Below, one piece after another: positions 1-5,092 of a stretch of DNA of 5,161 nucleotides. Numbering within the stretch: the stretch's first letter is position 1; each line of letters opens with the position of its first letter. A model generated the notes under the pieces. The model saw nothing but the letters and a program-made list of their open reading frames with translations. It searched no databases and was not told where the DNA came from. Source of the stretch: Desulfonatronum sp. (GTDB lineage Bacteria; Desulfobacterota; Desulfovibrionia; Desulfovibrionales; Desulfonatronaceae); contig SKYX01000295.1 in the NCBI GenBank assembly GCA_007127655.1, positions 1 to 5,161 of the forward strand, in the 5' to 3' direction. Both the position numbers and the translations under genes were made by a program.

Positions 1-1371
1 ACCACCAGGCCGGAGCCCAGGCCCGGGCAGGTGGTGGAGAGCAATTCCCAGGTCTTCAAGGCCCTGGGTGAATCCTGGGGCTGCGTGGTCAGCAGGACGC
101 CGCCGGTGCGGGACGAGCTGGACGCTCTGACCAAGGCCGTGGGCAAGGCACTGGAAGACGCGCACATCGTGGTCATCGGCGCGGGTTCCTCCGCCGGGAC
201 CAAGGATTTCACCCGCACGGTCATGGAAACCCATGGCCGAATTCTGGTGCACGGCATCGCTGCCATGCCCGGCAAGCCGTCGCTCCTGGGCGAGGCTGGC
301 GGGAAACTGCTGGTGGGCGCTCCGGGCTATCCGGTCAGCGCGGTGATCTGTTTCGAGGAACTGGTCCGGCCCCTGGCCGCCTGGATGGGCCGCCACGATC
401 CGGGCACTCGGCCCAAGGTTCAGGTGGAACTGACCCGCAAGACCCCGTCCAAGCTGGGGGTCCAGGAATTCATGCGCCTGGCCATCGGCCGGGTGGGCGC
501 AAAATGGGTGGCCACGCCCTTGGCCCGGGGCGCGGGGATGATCACCACCCTGACCAAGGCCCAGGGCATTGCCCGGATCCCCATGCACAGCGAGGGCGTG
601 GAGGCCGGAGCCCTGCTGGACGCCGAACTGCTGGTCCCGGAAGCCGAGATGGAACGGACCATCGTCTGTGTGGGCAGCCACGACAACACGCTGGACCTGC
701 TGACCAACGAACTCATGGGCCTGGCCGAGCCGTTCCGCCTGACCTCCACCCACGTGGGCAGCATGGGCGGCCTGACCGCCCTGCGAAACGGCGCGGCCCA
801 TCTGGCCGGGTGCCACCTCTTTGATCCCGAAACCGCGGACTACAACTTCCCGTTCCTGGCCAAATACCTCCCGGGCCTGGACCTGCTGGTGATCAACCTG
901 GCCATCCGCCACCAGGGGCTGATCACGGCCAAGGGCAATCCCAAGGGCATCCGGGGCGTCGAGGATCTGGCCCGGCCCGACCTGACCTTCATCAACCGTC
1001 AACGCGGCGCGGGAACGCGCATCCTCCTGGACCACCACCTCAAACAGGCCGACATCGCCCCGGACTCGGTCAAAGGCTATGACAAGGAAGAGTACACGCA
1101 CATGGCCGTGGCCGTGAACGTGCTCAGCGGCGCGGCGGACTGCGGCTTGGGCATCTTCGCCGCGGCCAAGGCCCTGAACCTGGACTTCGTGCCCCTGGCC
1201 CGGGAACGCTACGACCTGCTCATCCCCAGACAATTCGCGGACGATCCGAAAATCGCCACGATCCTGGAATTGATCCGCTCAGAGGCGTTGCAGGCGAAAA
1301 TTCGCGATCTAGGGGGATATGATACGGATTTGACGGGGCGGGAGATGACGCCGGAGATGGGACTGGGGTAA
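1..1371 (+). CDS. moeA: Molybdopterin molybdotransferase (MoeA-type) with C-terminal PBP-like domain, 5'-truncated by window edge
   Basis: MoeA-family enzymes insert molybdate into adenylylated molybdopterin in the cytoplasm, the last step of molybdenum cofactor synthesis. Frame 1 is open from base 1 and gives 456 residues; the N-terminal MoeA domains lie outside the window. Visible residues about 1-125 are the MoCF/MPT-binding domain, with GAGSSAGTKDF (60-70) where usual MoeA has a GGVSVGxxD-like loop, then MPGKP (89-93) and GAPGYPVSA (106-114). Residues about 135-215 match the small MoeA C-terminal beta domain. Residues about 220-425 form a periplasmic-binding-protein-like domain (GSHDNTLDLL at 225-234, THVGSMGGLTAL at 250-261, NRQRGAGTR at 332-340), known from MoeA fusions in sulfate reducers and archaea, where it probably senses or delivers molybdate or tungstate. 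The small gene downstream overlaps its stop codon by one base. An internal GTG at 31 is not a real start, because the domain runs upstream of it. The family call is confident; the ligand is not. Confidence 0.9.
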   Translation, partial: TTRPEPRPGQVVESNSQVFKALGESWGCVVSRTPPVRDELDALTKAVGKALEDAHIVVIGAGSSAGTKDFTRTVMETHGRILVHGIAAMPGKPSLLGEAGGKLLVGAPGYPVSAVICFEELVRPLAAWMGRHDPGTRPKVQVELTRKTPSKLGVQEFMRLAIGRVGAKWVATPLARGAGMITTLTKAQGIARIPMHSEGVEAGALLDAELLVPEAEMERTIVCVGSHDNTLDLLTNELMGLAEPFRLTSTHVGSMGGLTALRNGAAHLAGCHLFDPETADYNFPFLAKYLPGLDLLVINLAIRHQGLITAKGNPKGIRGVEDLARPDLTFINRQRGAGTRILLDHHLKQADIAPDSVKGYDKEEYTHMAVAVNVLSGAADCGLGIFAAAKALNLDFVPLARERYDLLIPRQFADDPKIATILELIRSEALQAKIRDLGGYDTDLTGREMTPEMGLG

Positions 1372-1562
1372 TGCATATAGTTGAAATTGAAGGTTATCGC
1401 GCAGTCATCAAATATGATCCAGACATTGAGATGTTCCGAGGCGAATTCACTGATATCGACGGTGGAGCGGATTTTTATGCCAAGGATACTGAAAATCTCA
1501 AGAAAGAAGCCGCTCTCTCCCTGAAGGTTTTTCCTGAAATGTGCGCTGAAGATGGTACTTGA
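1371..1562 (+). CDS. Short HicB-like antitoxin, probably truncated and without partner
   Basis: This 63-residue protein resembles the N-terminal half of HicB-family antitoxins. It has YRAVIKYDPDIEMFRGEF (residues 9-26) in place of the usual GYxAxIxYDxxDGxFxGxV pattern, a D-T-x-x-L-K-K-E stretch (40-47), and a CAEDG end (58-62) where full HicB proteins continue. HicB partners are usually somewhat over 100 residues and add a C-terminal DNA-binding domain; here a TGA, soon followed by an in-frame TAG, ends the protein before that domain. The ATG overlaps the moeA stop as TAATG, so translation may be coupled; only a weak GGAG/GGGG lies upstream. No HicA-like toxin gene is visible on either side. 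The gene is clearly more AT-rich by eye than moeA and asnS, which suggests transfer or decay. It may be a working short antitoxin-like domain or a remnant. Confidence 0.65.
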   Translation: MHIVEIEGYRAVIKYDPDIEMFRGEFTDIDGGADFYAKDTENLKKEAALSLKVFPEMCAEDGT

Positions 1563-1571
1563 CAGTAGCGA

Positions 1572-2951
1572 TCAAAACTCCAGATGCCCCGGCGTACGCG
1601 GAAAGGGAATCACGTCGCGGATGTTGGTCGCGCCGGTGATCATCATCAGGAAGCGCTCGAACCCCATGCCGAATCCGGCGTGGGGTGCGGAGCCGAAGCG
1701 GCGGGTGTCCAGGTACCACCAGTAGGCGTCCTTGTTCAGGCCCTGCTCGTCCATCCGGTCCGAGAGAATGTTCAGCCGCTCCTCGCGCTGACTCCCGCCC
1801 ACCAGTTCCCCCACCCGGGGCACAAGCAGGTCCATGGCCGCCACGGTTTCGCCGTCGTCGTTCAGGCGCATGTAGAACGGCTTGATGGTTCGCGGATAAT
1901 CGTGGACGATCACCGGCTGCTTGAAGTGCTCCTCGGCCAGGAAACGTTCGTGCTCGGTCTGCAAATCCGACCCGAACAGCACCTGGAATTCAAAATCCCG
2001 CTTACTGTCCTCCAGGATATCAATGGCCTGGGCGTAGGATATCCGGGCAAAGGGCCTAGCTAGCAGGGTTTCCAGATCGCCAAGCAGGGTCTTGTCCACG
2101 AACTTACCGAACAGTTCCAGATCATCCGCGCGGTGCTCCATGACCTGCCGGACCATGGCCTTGGTCAGGTCTTCGGCCAGTTGCATGTCTTCGGCCAGAT
2201 CTCCGAAGGTGAACTCCGGTTCGATCATCCAGAATTCCGCGGCATGGCGAGGAGTGTTGGAATTCTCGGCCCGGAATGTCGGGCCAAAGGTGTAGACTTG
2301 GCCCAGGGCGCAGGCGAACAACTCGGCTTCCAGTTGCCCGGAGACGGTCAGATTGGCCTGTTTGCCAAAAAAATCCTCGGCATGGACGTCGGCTCCGGGC
2401 TTGGGCCGGTGCTCAGGAGAAAGACTGGTCACCCGGAACATCTCCCCAGCCCCCTCGCAGTCCGAACCGGTCAAAATCGGCGCATGCAGATGCCAGAAGC
2501 CCCGCCCGCGAAAAAAATCATGCACGGCAAAGGCCGCCTCGGAGCGGATCCTGGCCATGGCCCCGTACTTGTTGGTCCTGGGCCGCAGATGGGCGATGGT
2601 CCGCAGGAACTCGTCCGAATGGCGCTTTTTCTGGAGCGGATACGTTTCCTGATCCGCCATGCCGATGAGCACGACCCGCTCGGCCCGCACCTCCCAACTC
2701 TGCCCCGCGGCGGGCGAGGCCACATGCTCGCCGCGAATCTCCACCGAGGCCCCGGTGTTCACGTCCTTGAACCGCTTGTCAGCCACGGCGTGGTCCACGA
2801 CGACTTGCACGTTCTTGAGGCAGGAGCCGTCATTGATCTCCAGAAACGTGACTTCCTTGGCGTCCCGCCTGGTGCGCACCCAGCCCCGCAGCAGAATGGA
2901 GCCCAGCGACACGGTGGCGCTCACGGCCTGAAAAACGGATGTTCTGTTCAT
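1572..2951 (-). CDS. asnS: Asparaginyl-tRNA synthetase
   Basis: This class IIb aminoacyl-tRNA synthetase charges tRNA-Asn with asparagine using ATP in the cytoplasm. The product is 459 residues, close to the roughly 466 of E. coli AsnRS. An N-terminal OB-fold anticodon-binding domain (about 15-98) includes LLRGWVRTRRD (20-30). The catalytic domain shows motif 1 around 152-172 (APILTGSDCEGAGEMF), motif 2 at 223-246 (GPTFRAENSNTPRH and FWMIEPE) and motif 3 at 426-436 (GFGMGFERFLM), ending in the typical PFPRTPGHLEF. The motif 2 sequence and this C-terminus separate it from aspartyl- and lysyl-tRNA synthetases. The frame is open 26 codons further upstream to an ATG at 3029, but that extension has no family likeness; the start at 2951 follows a GGAGA site with 7-base spacing and gives the normal N-terminus. 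Having this enzyme suggests direct Asn-tRNA charging. It is divergent from the ATPase operon and convergent with the HicB-like gene. Confidence 0.97.
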   Translation of the reverse strand: MNRTSVFQAVSATVSLGSILLRGWVRTRRDAKEVTFLEINDGSCLKNVQVVVDHAVADKRFKDVNTGASVEIRGEHVASPAAGQSWEVRAERVVLIGMADQETYPLQKKRHSDEFLRTIAHLRPRTNKYGAMARIRSEAAFAVHDFFRGRGFWHLHAPILTGSDCEGAGEMFRVTSLSPEHRPKPGADVHAEDFFGKQANLTVSGQLEAELFACALGQVYTFGPTFRAENSNTPRHAAEFWMIEPEFTFGDLAEDMQLAEDLTKAMVRQVMEHRADDLELFGKFVDKTLLGDLETLLARPFARISYAQAIDILEDSKRDFEFQVLFGSDLQTEHERFLAEEHFKQPVIVHDYPRTIKPFYMRLNDDGETVAAMDLLVPRVGELVGGSQREERLNILSDRMDEQGLNKDAYWWYLDTRRFGSAPHAGFGMGFERFLMMITGATNIRDVIPFPRTPGHLEF

Positions 2952-2958
2952 GCAGAGT

Positions 2959-2963
2959 TCTCC
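2959..2963 (-). promoter_or_regulatory. Ribosome binding site that sets the asnS start
   Basis: Read on the minus strand this is GGAGA, 7 bases before the ATG at 2951. It supports this start over the in-frame ATG 26 codons upstream at 3029. Confidence 0.75.
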
Positions 2964-3056
2964 ATCGACATGATGATAATGGGCTGAGACATCAACTCCG
3001 AAACAACATTGACCATCTTCCCTTTCCATGCAAGTGTTTCGGGTGAAGTGTCAAAC

Positions 3057-3071
3057 ATCGAAATCCTCGAT
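3057..3071. repeat. Short inverted repeat in the divergent asnS/ATPase spacer
   Basis: ATCGA, AATCC, TCGAT forms a perfect 5-bp inverted repeat with a 5-base centre, in the 174-base spacer 2952-3125 between the two divergent genes. Its position would suit an operator, but a palindrome this short is common by chance. No convincing -35/-10 pair was found in the spacer on either strand. Confidence 0.25.
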
Positions 3072-3112
3072 CAATGATCCAAACGGACTGCCTCCCCCAT
3101 TAACCCAAAGCC

Positions 3113-3116
3113 GGAG
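3113..3116 (+). promoter_or_regulatory. Ribosome binding site of the ATPase gene
   Basis: GGAG lies 9 bases before the ATG at 3126. It supports this start, which also places the first beta strand of the ATPase right at the N-terminus, as is usual in this family. Confidence 0.55.
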
Positions 3117-3125
3117 CGCCCCGCC

Positions 3126-4238
3126 ATGCTGACATCGCTCGCCGTTTCCCGGTTTTCCCTGTTCGCCGAGGCCAAGCTGCGCTTCACCCCCGGCTTGAAC
3201 GTCATTATCGGAGAAAACAGCACTGGCAAGAGCCATCTGCTTAAACTGGCCTATGTTGTCAGCGCCCTGCAAAGCGAGAGTTCCGAGGAAACGGCTCCGG
3301 AAATCCACTTTCACCTGGACGAGCGAATCGCGGAAAAATTGGTGGCCGTATTTCGGCCGGATTTTCTGGGCGGGCTGGCCAAGAGAAATTCCGGGCGGGC
3401 TTCCGGGCGCTCGCGCTGTGTGGTACGTGCCGACTTCTTGGGCCATGCCCTGCGCTTCAGCTTCGCGCCCAACAGCCGCAAAAAGGTGACCATCGAAGCG
3501 CACACACCCCCCCAAACCGCCAAGTCACCGGTGATGCTCCCTCCCAAGGAAGCCTTGTCGCTTTTCCCGAGCCTGGTCGGCTCCTATGAGCGCCGTGAAC
3601 TGCCCATGGACGAGACCTATTACGACCTGTGCCGAAAATTCCAGGCCGGCCCATTGAAGCCGTCCCAATTGCAACCGGTAGCCTCCCTGATTCATGAACT
3701 GGAGACCATCCTGCGGGGCAAAGTTCTTCTGGAACATGGGCGTTTTCACGTCAAAACCAGCGACAAAGGCAAGCTGGAAATCGGCTTGCTGGCCGAAGGG
3801 CTGCGCAAGATCGCCCAACTGGCGTACCTGTTGCTGAACGGAACCCTGTGCCGAGGATGCACGCTATTTTGGGATGAACCGGACAGCAATCTGAACCCCA
3901 GATTGATCCGCAAGGTAGCTCAGGCGCTGCTGGCCACGGCCCAGGCCGGCATCCAGGTGGTCATCGCCACCCACAGCCTTTTTCTGCTCAGGGAGTTGGC
4001 CCTGCTGAACCGGTCCCATGCCGTGCAGACCTTGTACACCGGACTGGAATACAATAACTCCGGGGTCATCGCCCACCAGGACGAAGACATCGAGGGCCTT
4101 CCGAACATCGCGGCCTTGGAAGAGGAATTGGATCAGAGCGACCGCTACCTTGAGCAGCACCTGGAGGCTGAACAGGAATCGGATCAGAAAAAGGATCAAA
4201 GGACGCGGAACTCGCCGGATTCGGAGACGCCCCCATGA
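3126..4238 (+). CDS. ABC-type/OLD-like AAA ATPase, first gene of an ATPase-nuclease pair
   Basis: This 370-residue cytoplasmic ATPase has the SMC/OLD/RecF-like ABC fold. The N-terminus (LTSLAVSRFSLFAEAKLRF, 2-20) is typical. Walker A is GENSTGKS (29-36). A signature-like helix is AEGLRK (223-228), Walker B is LFWDEPDSNLNP (247-258) with D250 and E251, and the switch histidine is H283 in IATHSLFLLREL (280-291). All expected ATPase elements are present, so it should bind ATP and dimerise. The middle (about 50-200) replaces the long coiled coils of SMC proteins with a compact region including LPPKEALSLFPSLVGSYERRELPMDE in part (138-163). No TOPRIM or HNH domain follows; the protein ends in a charged, low-complexity tail (about 331-370, rich in E, D, Q and K). 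The gene overlaps the next by four bases (ATGA), so the products probably act together. Proteins of this type are widespread but mostly annotated only as AAA ATPase. A role in phage defence or DNA quality control is inferred from architecture. Confidence 0.85.
   Translation: MLTSLAVSRFSLFAEAKLRFTPGLNVIIGENSTGKSHLLKLAYVVSALQSESSEETAPEIHFHLDERIAEKLVAVFRPDFLGGLAKRNSGRASGRSRCVVRADFLGHALRFSFAPNSRKKVTIEAHTPPQTAKSPVMLPPKEALSLFPSLVGSYERRELPMDETYYDLCRKFQAGPLKPSQLQPVASLIHELETILRGKVLLEHGRFHVKTSDKGKLEIGLLAEGLRKIAQLAYLLLNGTLCRGCTLFWDEPDSNLNPRLIRKVAQALLATAQAGIQVVIATHSLFLLRELALLNRSHAVQTLYTGLEYNNSGVIAHQDEDIEGLPNIAALEEELDQSDRYLEQHLEAEQESDQKKDQRTRNSPDSETPP
4223..4227 (+). promoter_or_regulatory. Ribosome binding site of the nuclease-like gene, inside the ATPase gene
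   Basis: GGAGA lies 7 bases before the ATG at 4235, within the last codons of the ATPase gene. It supports independent or coupled re-initiation and therefore similar expression of both proteins. Confidence 0.6.
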
Positions 4239-4798
4239 CCGAATTCGTCGAGGGGGAACTGCTTTTCCGCTTTGCCCGGGGCGTCACGGCCTGCAAGTAC
4301 GACGACACAAAATTCTACCGAAGCACCATGCTCCGGGTGGAAGGAACCAAGGCCGTGGATTTCCTGGCCGTTCGTCCTGGCTCCGGCGCCCCCGGAGACC
4401 TGCTACTCATCGAGGTCAAGGACCTCAGCGGGCACGAGTCCCGCAATCGCCAGCGACTGCTCTCCGGACGGCTGGTTTCGGAAGTGGTTCAGAAGGTCCG
4501 GGACAGCCTCTCCGGCCTCGTCGCGGCCCAGCGCTGGGACGTCCCGGAGTTGCGGCCCTTTGCTCGTGCGCTCTTTCACAAGGCCCCCTCGCCGCGCATC
4601 CAGGTGATCCTCTTTTTGGAGGAACGGAAGAGCGCCTCACAGCTCTTCCCATATAAACGCAGACTCGCGGACCAAATTCAGCTCCTGAACAACAAATTAC
4701 GACCGTTTCGGGCCGAGGGAAAAATCTTCAACAGCAAGACCCTACCCGGCAGTTACGGGATAAAGGCCACACGCCTCACACAACCATCAAGCCACTGA
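4235..4798 (+). CDS. PD-(D/E)XK nuclease-like protein coupled to the ATPase
   Basis: This 187-residue protein has no name I recognise. Its core fits the PD-(D/E)XK restriction-endonuclease fold: a hydrophobic strand with an acidic residue, AVDFLAV (40-46, D42), a second strand ending in the active-site pattern LLLIEVKD (56-63, E60 and K62), then a helix LVSEVVQKVRDSLSGL (80-95) carrying E83, Q86 and K87, which could give the extra Q/K or E often seen after the core. A KYDD motif (21-24) near the N-terminus may be a family marker. The second half has a further strand (RIQVILFLEE, 121-130) and a basic stretch near 140-160 (KRR, NKLRPFR). There is no signal peptide or membrane segment. It starts inside the ATPase stop codon (ATGA), so the two are almost certainly one operon. 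It may cut nucleic acid under control of the ATPase. The fold call is by eye; it could instead be an inactive relative used for binding. Confidence 0.7.
   Translation: MTEFVEGELLFRFARGVTACKYDDTKFYRSTMLRVEGTKAVDFLAVRPGSGAPGDLLLIEVKDLSGHESRNRQRLLSGRLVSEVVQKVRDSLSGLVAAQRWDVPELRPFARALFHKAPSPRIQVILFLEERKSASQLFPYKRRLADQIQLLNNKLRPFRAEGKIFNSKTLPGSYGIKATRLTQPSSH
4626..4649. repeat. 8-bp perfect inverted repeat inside the nuclease-like gene
   Basis: GGAAGAGC (4626-4633) and GCTCTTCC (4642-4649) are perfect reverse complements around an 8-base loop. It lies within coding sequence and no T-run follows, so it is not a standard terminator. One such repeat in 5 kb is not far from chance expectation. Confidence 0.3.
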
Positions 4799-4845
4799 AA
4801 TGCACCGAAAATTTTATCTGAAAAACAGACAGTTCCTCACCGAAT

Positions 4846-4855
4846 CCCCCCCCCC
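4846..4855 (+). repeat. Poly-C tract of ten bases
   Basis: Ten consecutive C residues lie 36 bases upstream of the -35 hexamer of the dsrA promoter. Homopolymers of this length can vary by slipped-strand mispairing and are also prone to sequencing error. Confidence 0.6.
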
Positions 4856-4891
4856 TTTCCGGAGTCTGAACTCGCGCAATGAGCCTTTGCC

Positions 4892-4919
4892 TTGACAATA
4901 AGAGCGTTGCGGTTGTAAT
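4892..4919 (+). promoter_or_regulatory. Sigma70-type promoter for dsrA
   Basis: TTGACA (4892-4897, perfect -35) is followed after 16 bases by TGTAAT (4914-4919, five of six matches to the -10 consensus). The expected transcript start is near 4926, giving a leader of about 165 bases before dsrA. This is the best promoter seen in the window, which suits a highly expressed core energy-metabolism gene. Confidence 0.65.
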
Positions 4920-4930
4920 AATTTTCACGA
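4913..4930. promoter_or_regulatory. Rex- or CRP/FNR-like operator over the dsrA -10 element
   Basis: TTGTAATAATTTTCACGA is an imperfect inverted repeat. It fits TTGTGA-N6-TCACAA, the type bound by CRP/FNR-family regulators such as HcpR, with one mismatch per half, and the Rex-type pattern TTGTGAA-N4-TTCACAA with three mismatches. It covers the -10 hexamer and the predicted start site, so bound protein would act as a repressor. The match is by eye and the AT-rich -10 region raises the chance of a false hit. Confidence 0.4.
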
Positions 4931-4967
4931 AGCATATTTCCAAGAGCTTCAATCCGTTCATTGGATT
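4929..4967 (+). promoter_or_regulatory. Two weak stem-loops at the start of the dsrA leader
   Basis: GAAGC (4929-4933) can pair with GCTTC (4946-4950) across 12 bases, and directly after it AATCC (4951-4955) can pair with GGATT (4963-4967) across 7 bases. Each has only 5 bp, so either could be chance. Together they would place structure at the 5' end of the transcript. Confidence 0.25.
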
Positions 4968-4996
4968 CATTTTGCGCATAAGGGGGCTGACGTGGT

Positions 4997-5029
4997 CGCA
5001 TTCTCCCGGAAAATGTTCGGTTGAATGCG
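4997..5029 (+). promoter_or_regulatory. Stem-loop in the dsrA 5' leader
   Basis: CGCATTC (4997-5003) pairs perfectly with GAATGCG (5023-5029). Inside, after a 2x2 internal loop, CCGGA (5006-5010) pairs with TGTTCGG bases 5016-5020 (one G-U pair), closing a 5-base loop AAATG. No U-run follows, so it is not an intrinsic terminator. It may stabilise the dsr mRNA or take part in leader regulation. Confidence 0.45.
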
Positions 5030-5078
5030 GAGGCCGATTCCCCTTCTGTTTTGTTTGATGAACCCCCCTAAACCCTTC

Positions 5079-5085
5079 GAGGAGG
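5079..5085 (+). promoter_or_regulatory. Strong ribosome binding site of dsrA
   Basis: GAGGAGG lies 7 bases before the ATG at 5093, near the ideal Shine-Dalgarno sequence and spacing. It fixes the dsrA start. A CCT upstream (5074-5076) could pair weakly with its AGG. Confidence 0.9.
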
Positions 5086-5092
5086 CAGAACA

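Larger units (their letters stand above)
4799..5092. other. Non-coding region between the nuclease-like gene and dsrA
   Basis: This 294-base stretch has no credible gene. Its left half (4799-4890) holds a weak TCTG/CAGA hairpin and a poly-C run but no clear terminator for the ATPase-nuclease operon. Its right half carries the dsrA promoter, an overlapping operator-like repeat, and a leader of about 165 bases with possible stem-loops. It is more AT-rich than the flanking genes around 4890-4970, as expected for a promoter. Confidence 0.7.

Noticed and set aside
2133..2987. 284-codon open frame on the + strand
   Set aside because: It lies opposite asnS, whose protein is unmistakable; the translation is rich in G, H and P with no family likeness, typical of a shadow frame in GC-rich DNA.
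2952..3029. N-terminal extension of AsnRS from the ATG at 3029
   Set aside because: The 26 extra residues do not fit the family and lack a suitable ribosome site, while the start at 2951 has GGAGA at 7 bases.
3026..3054. Candidate asnS promoter with a perfect TTGACA on the minus strand (3054-3049)
   Set aside because: No acceptable -10 lies at 16-18 bases (best is TGCATG, two of six matches), so the hexamer alone does not support a promoter call.
3051..3515. 154-codon open frame on the - strand
   Set aside because: It is antisense to the ATPase N-terminus, including Walker A, and resembles no protein family.
4018..4656. 212-codon open frame on the + strand overlapping both operon genes
   Set aside because: Its translation is R- and P-rich and lacks any domain, while the two overlapping frames carry clear ATPase and nuclease-like motifs.
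4817..4829. TCTG-AAAAA-CAGA hairpin after the nuclease-like gene as a terminator
   Set aside because: The stem has only 4 bp and no T-run follows, so it would not work as an intrinsic terminator.
5074..5085. Small hairpin CCT-TCG-AGG hiding the dsrA ribosome binding site
   Set aside because: Only 3 bp, and an equally good AGG remains free in GAGGAGG; too weak to claim translational control.
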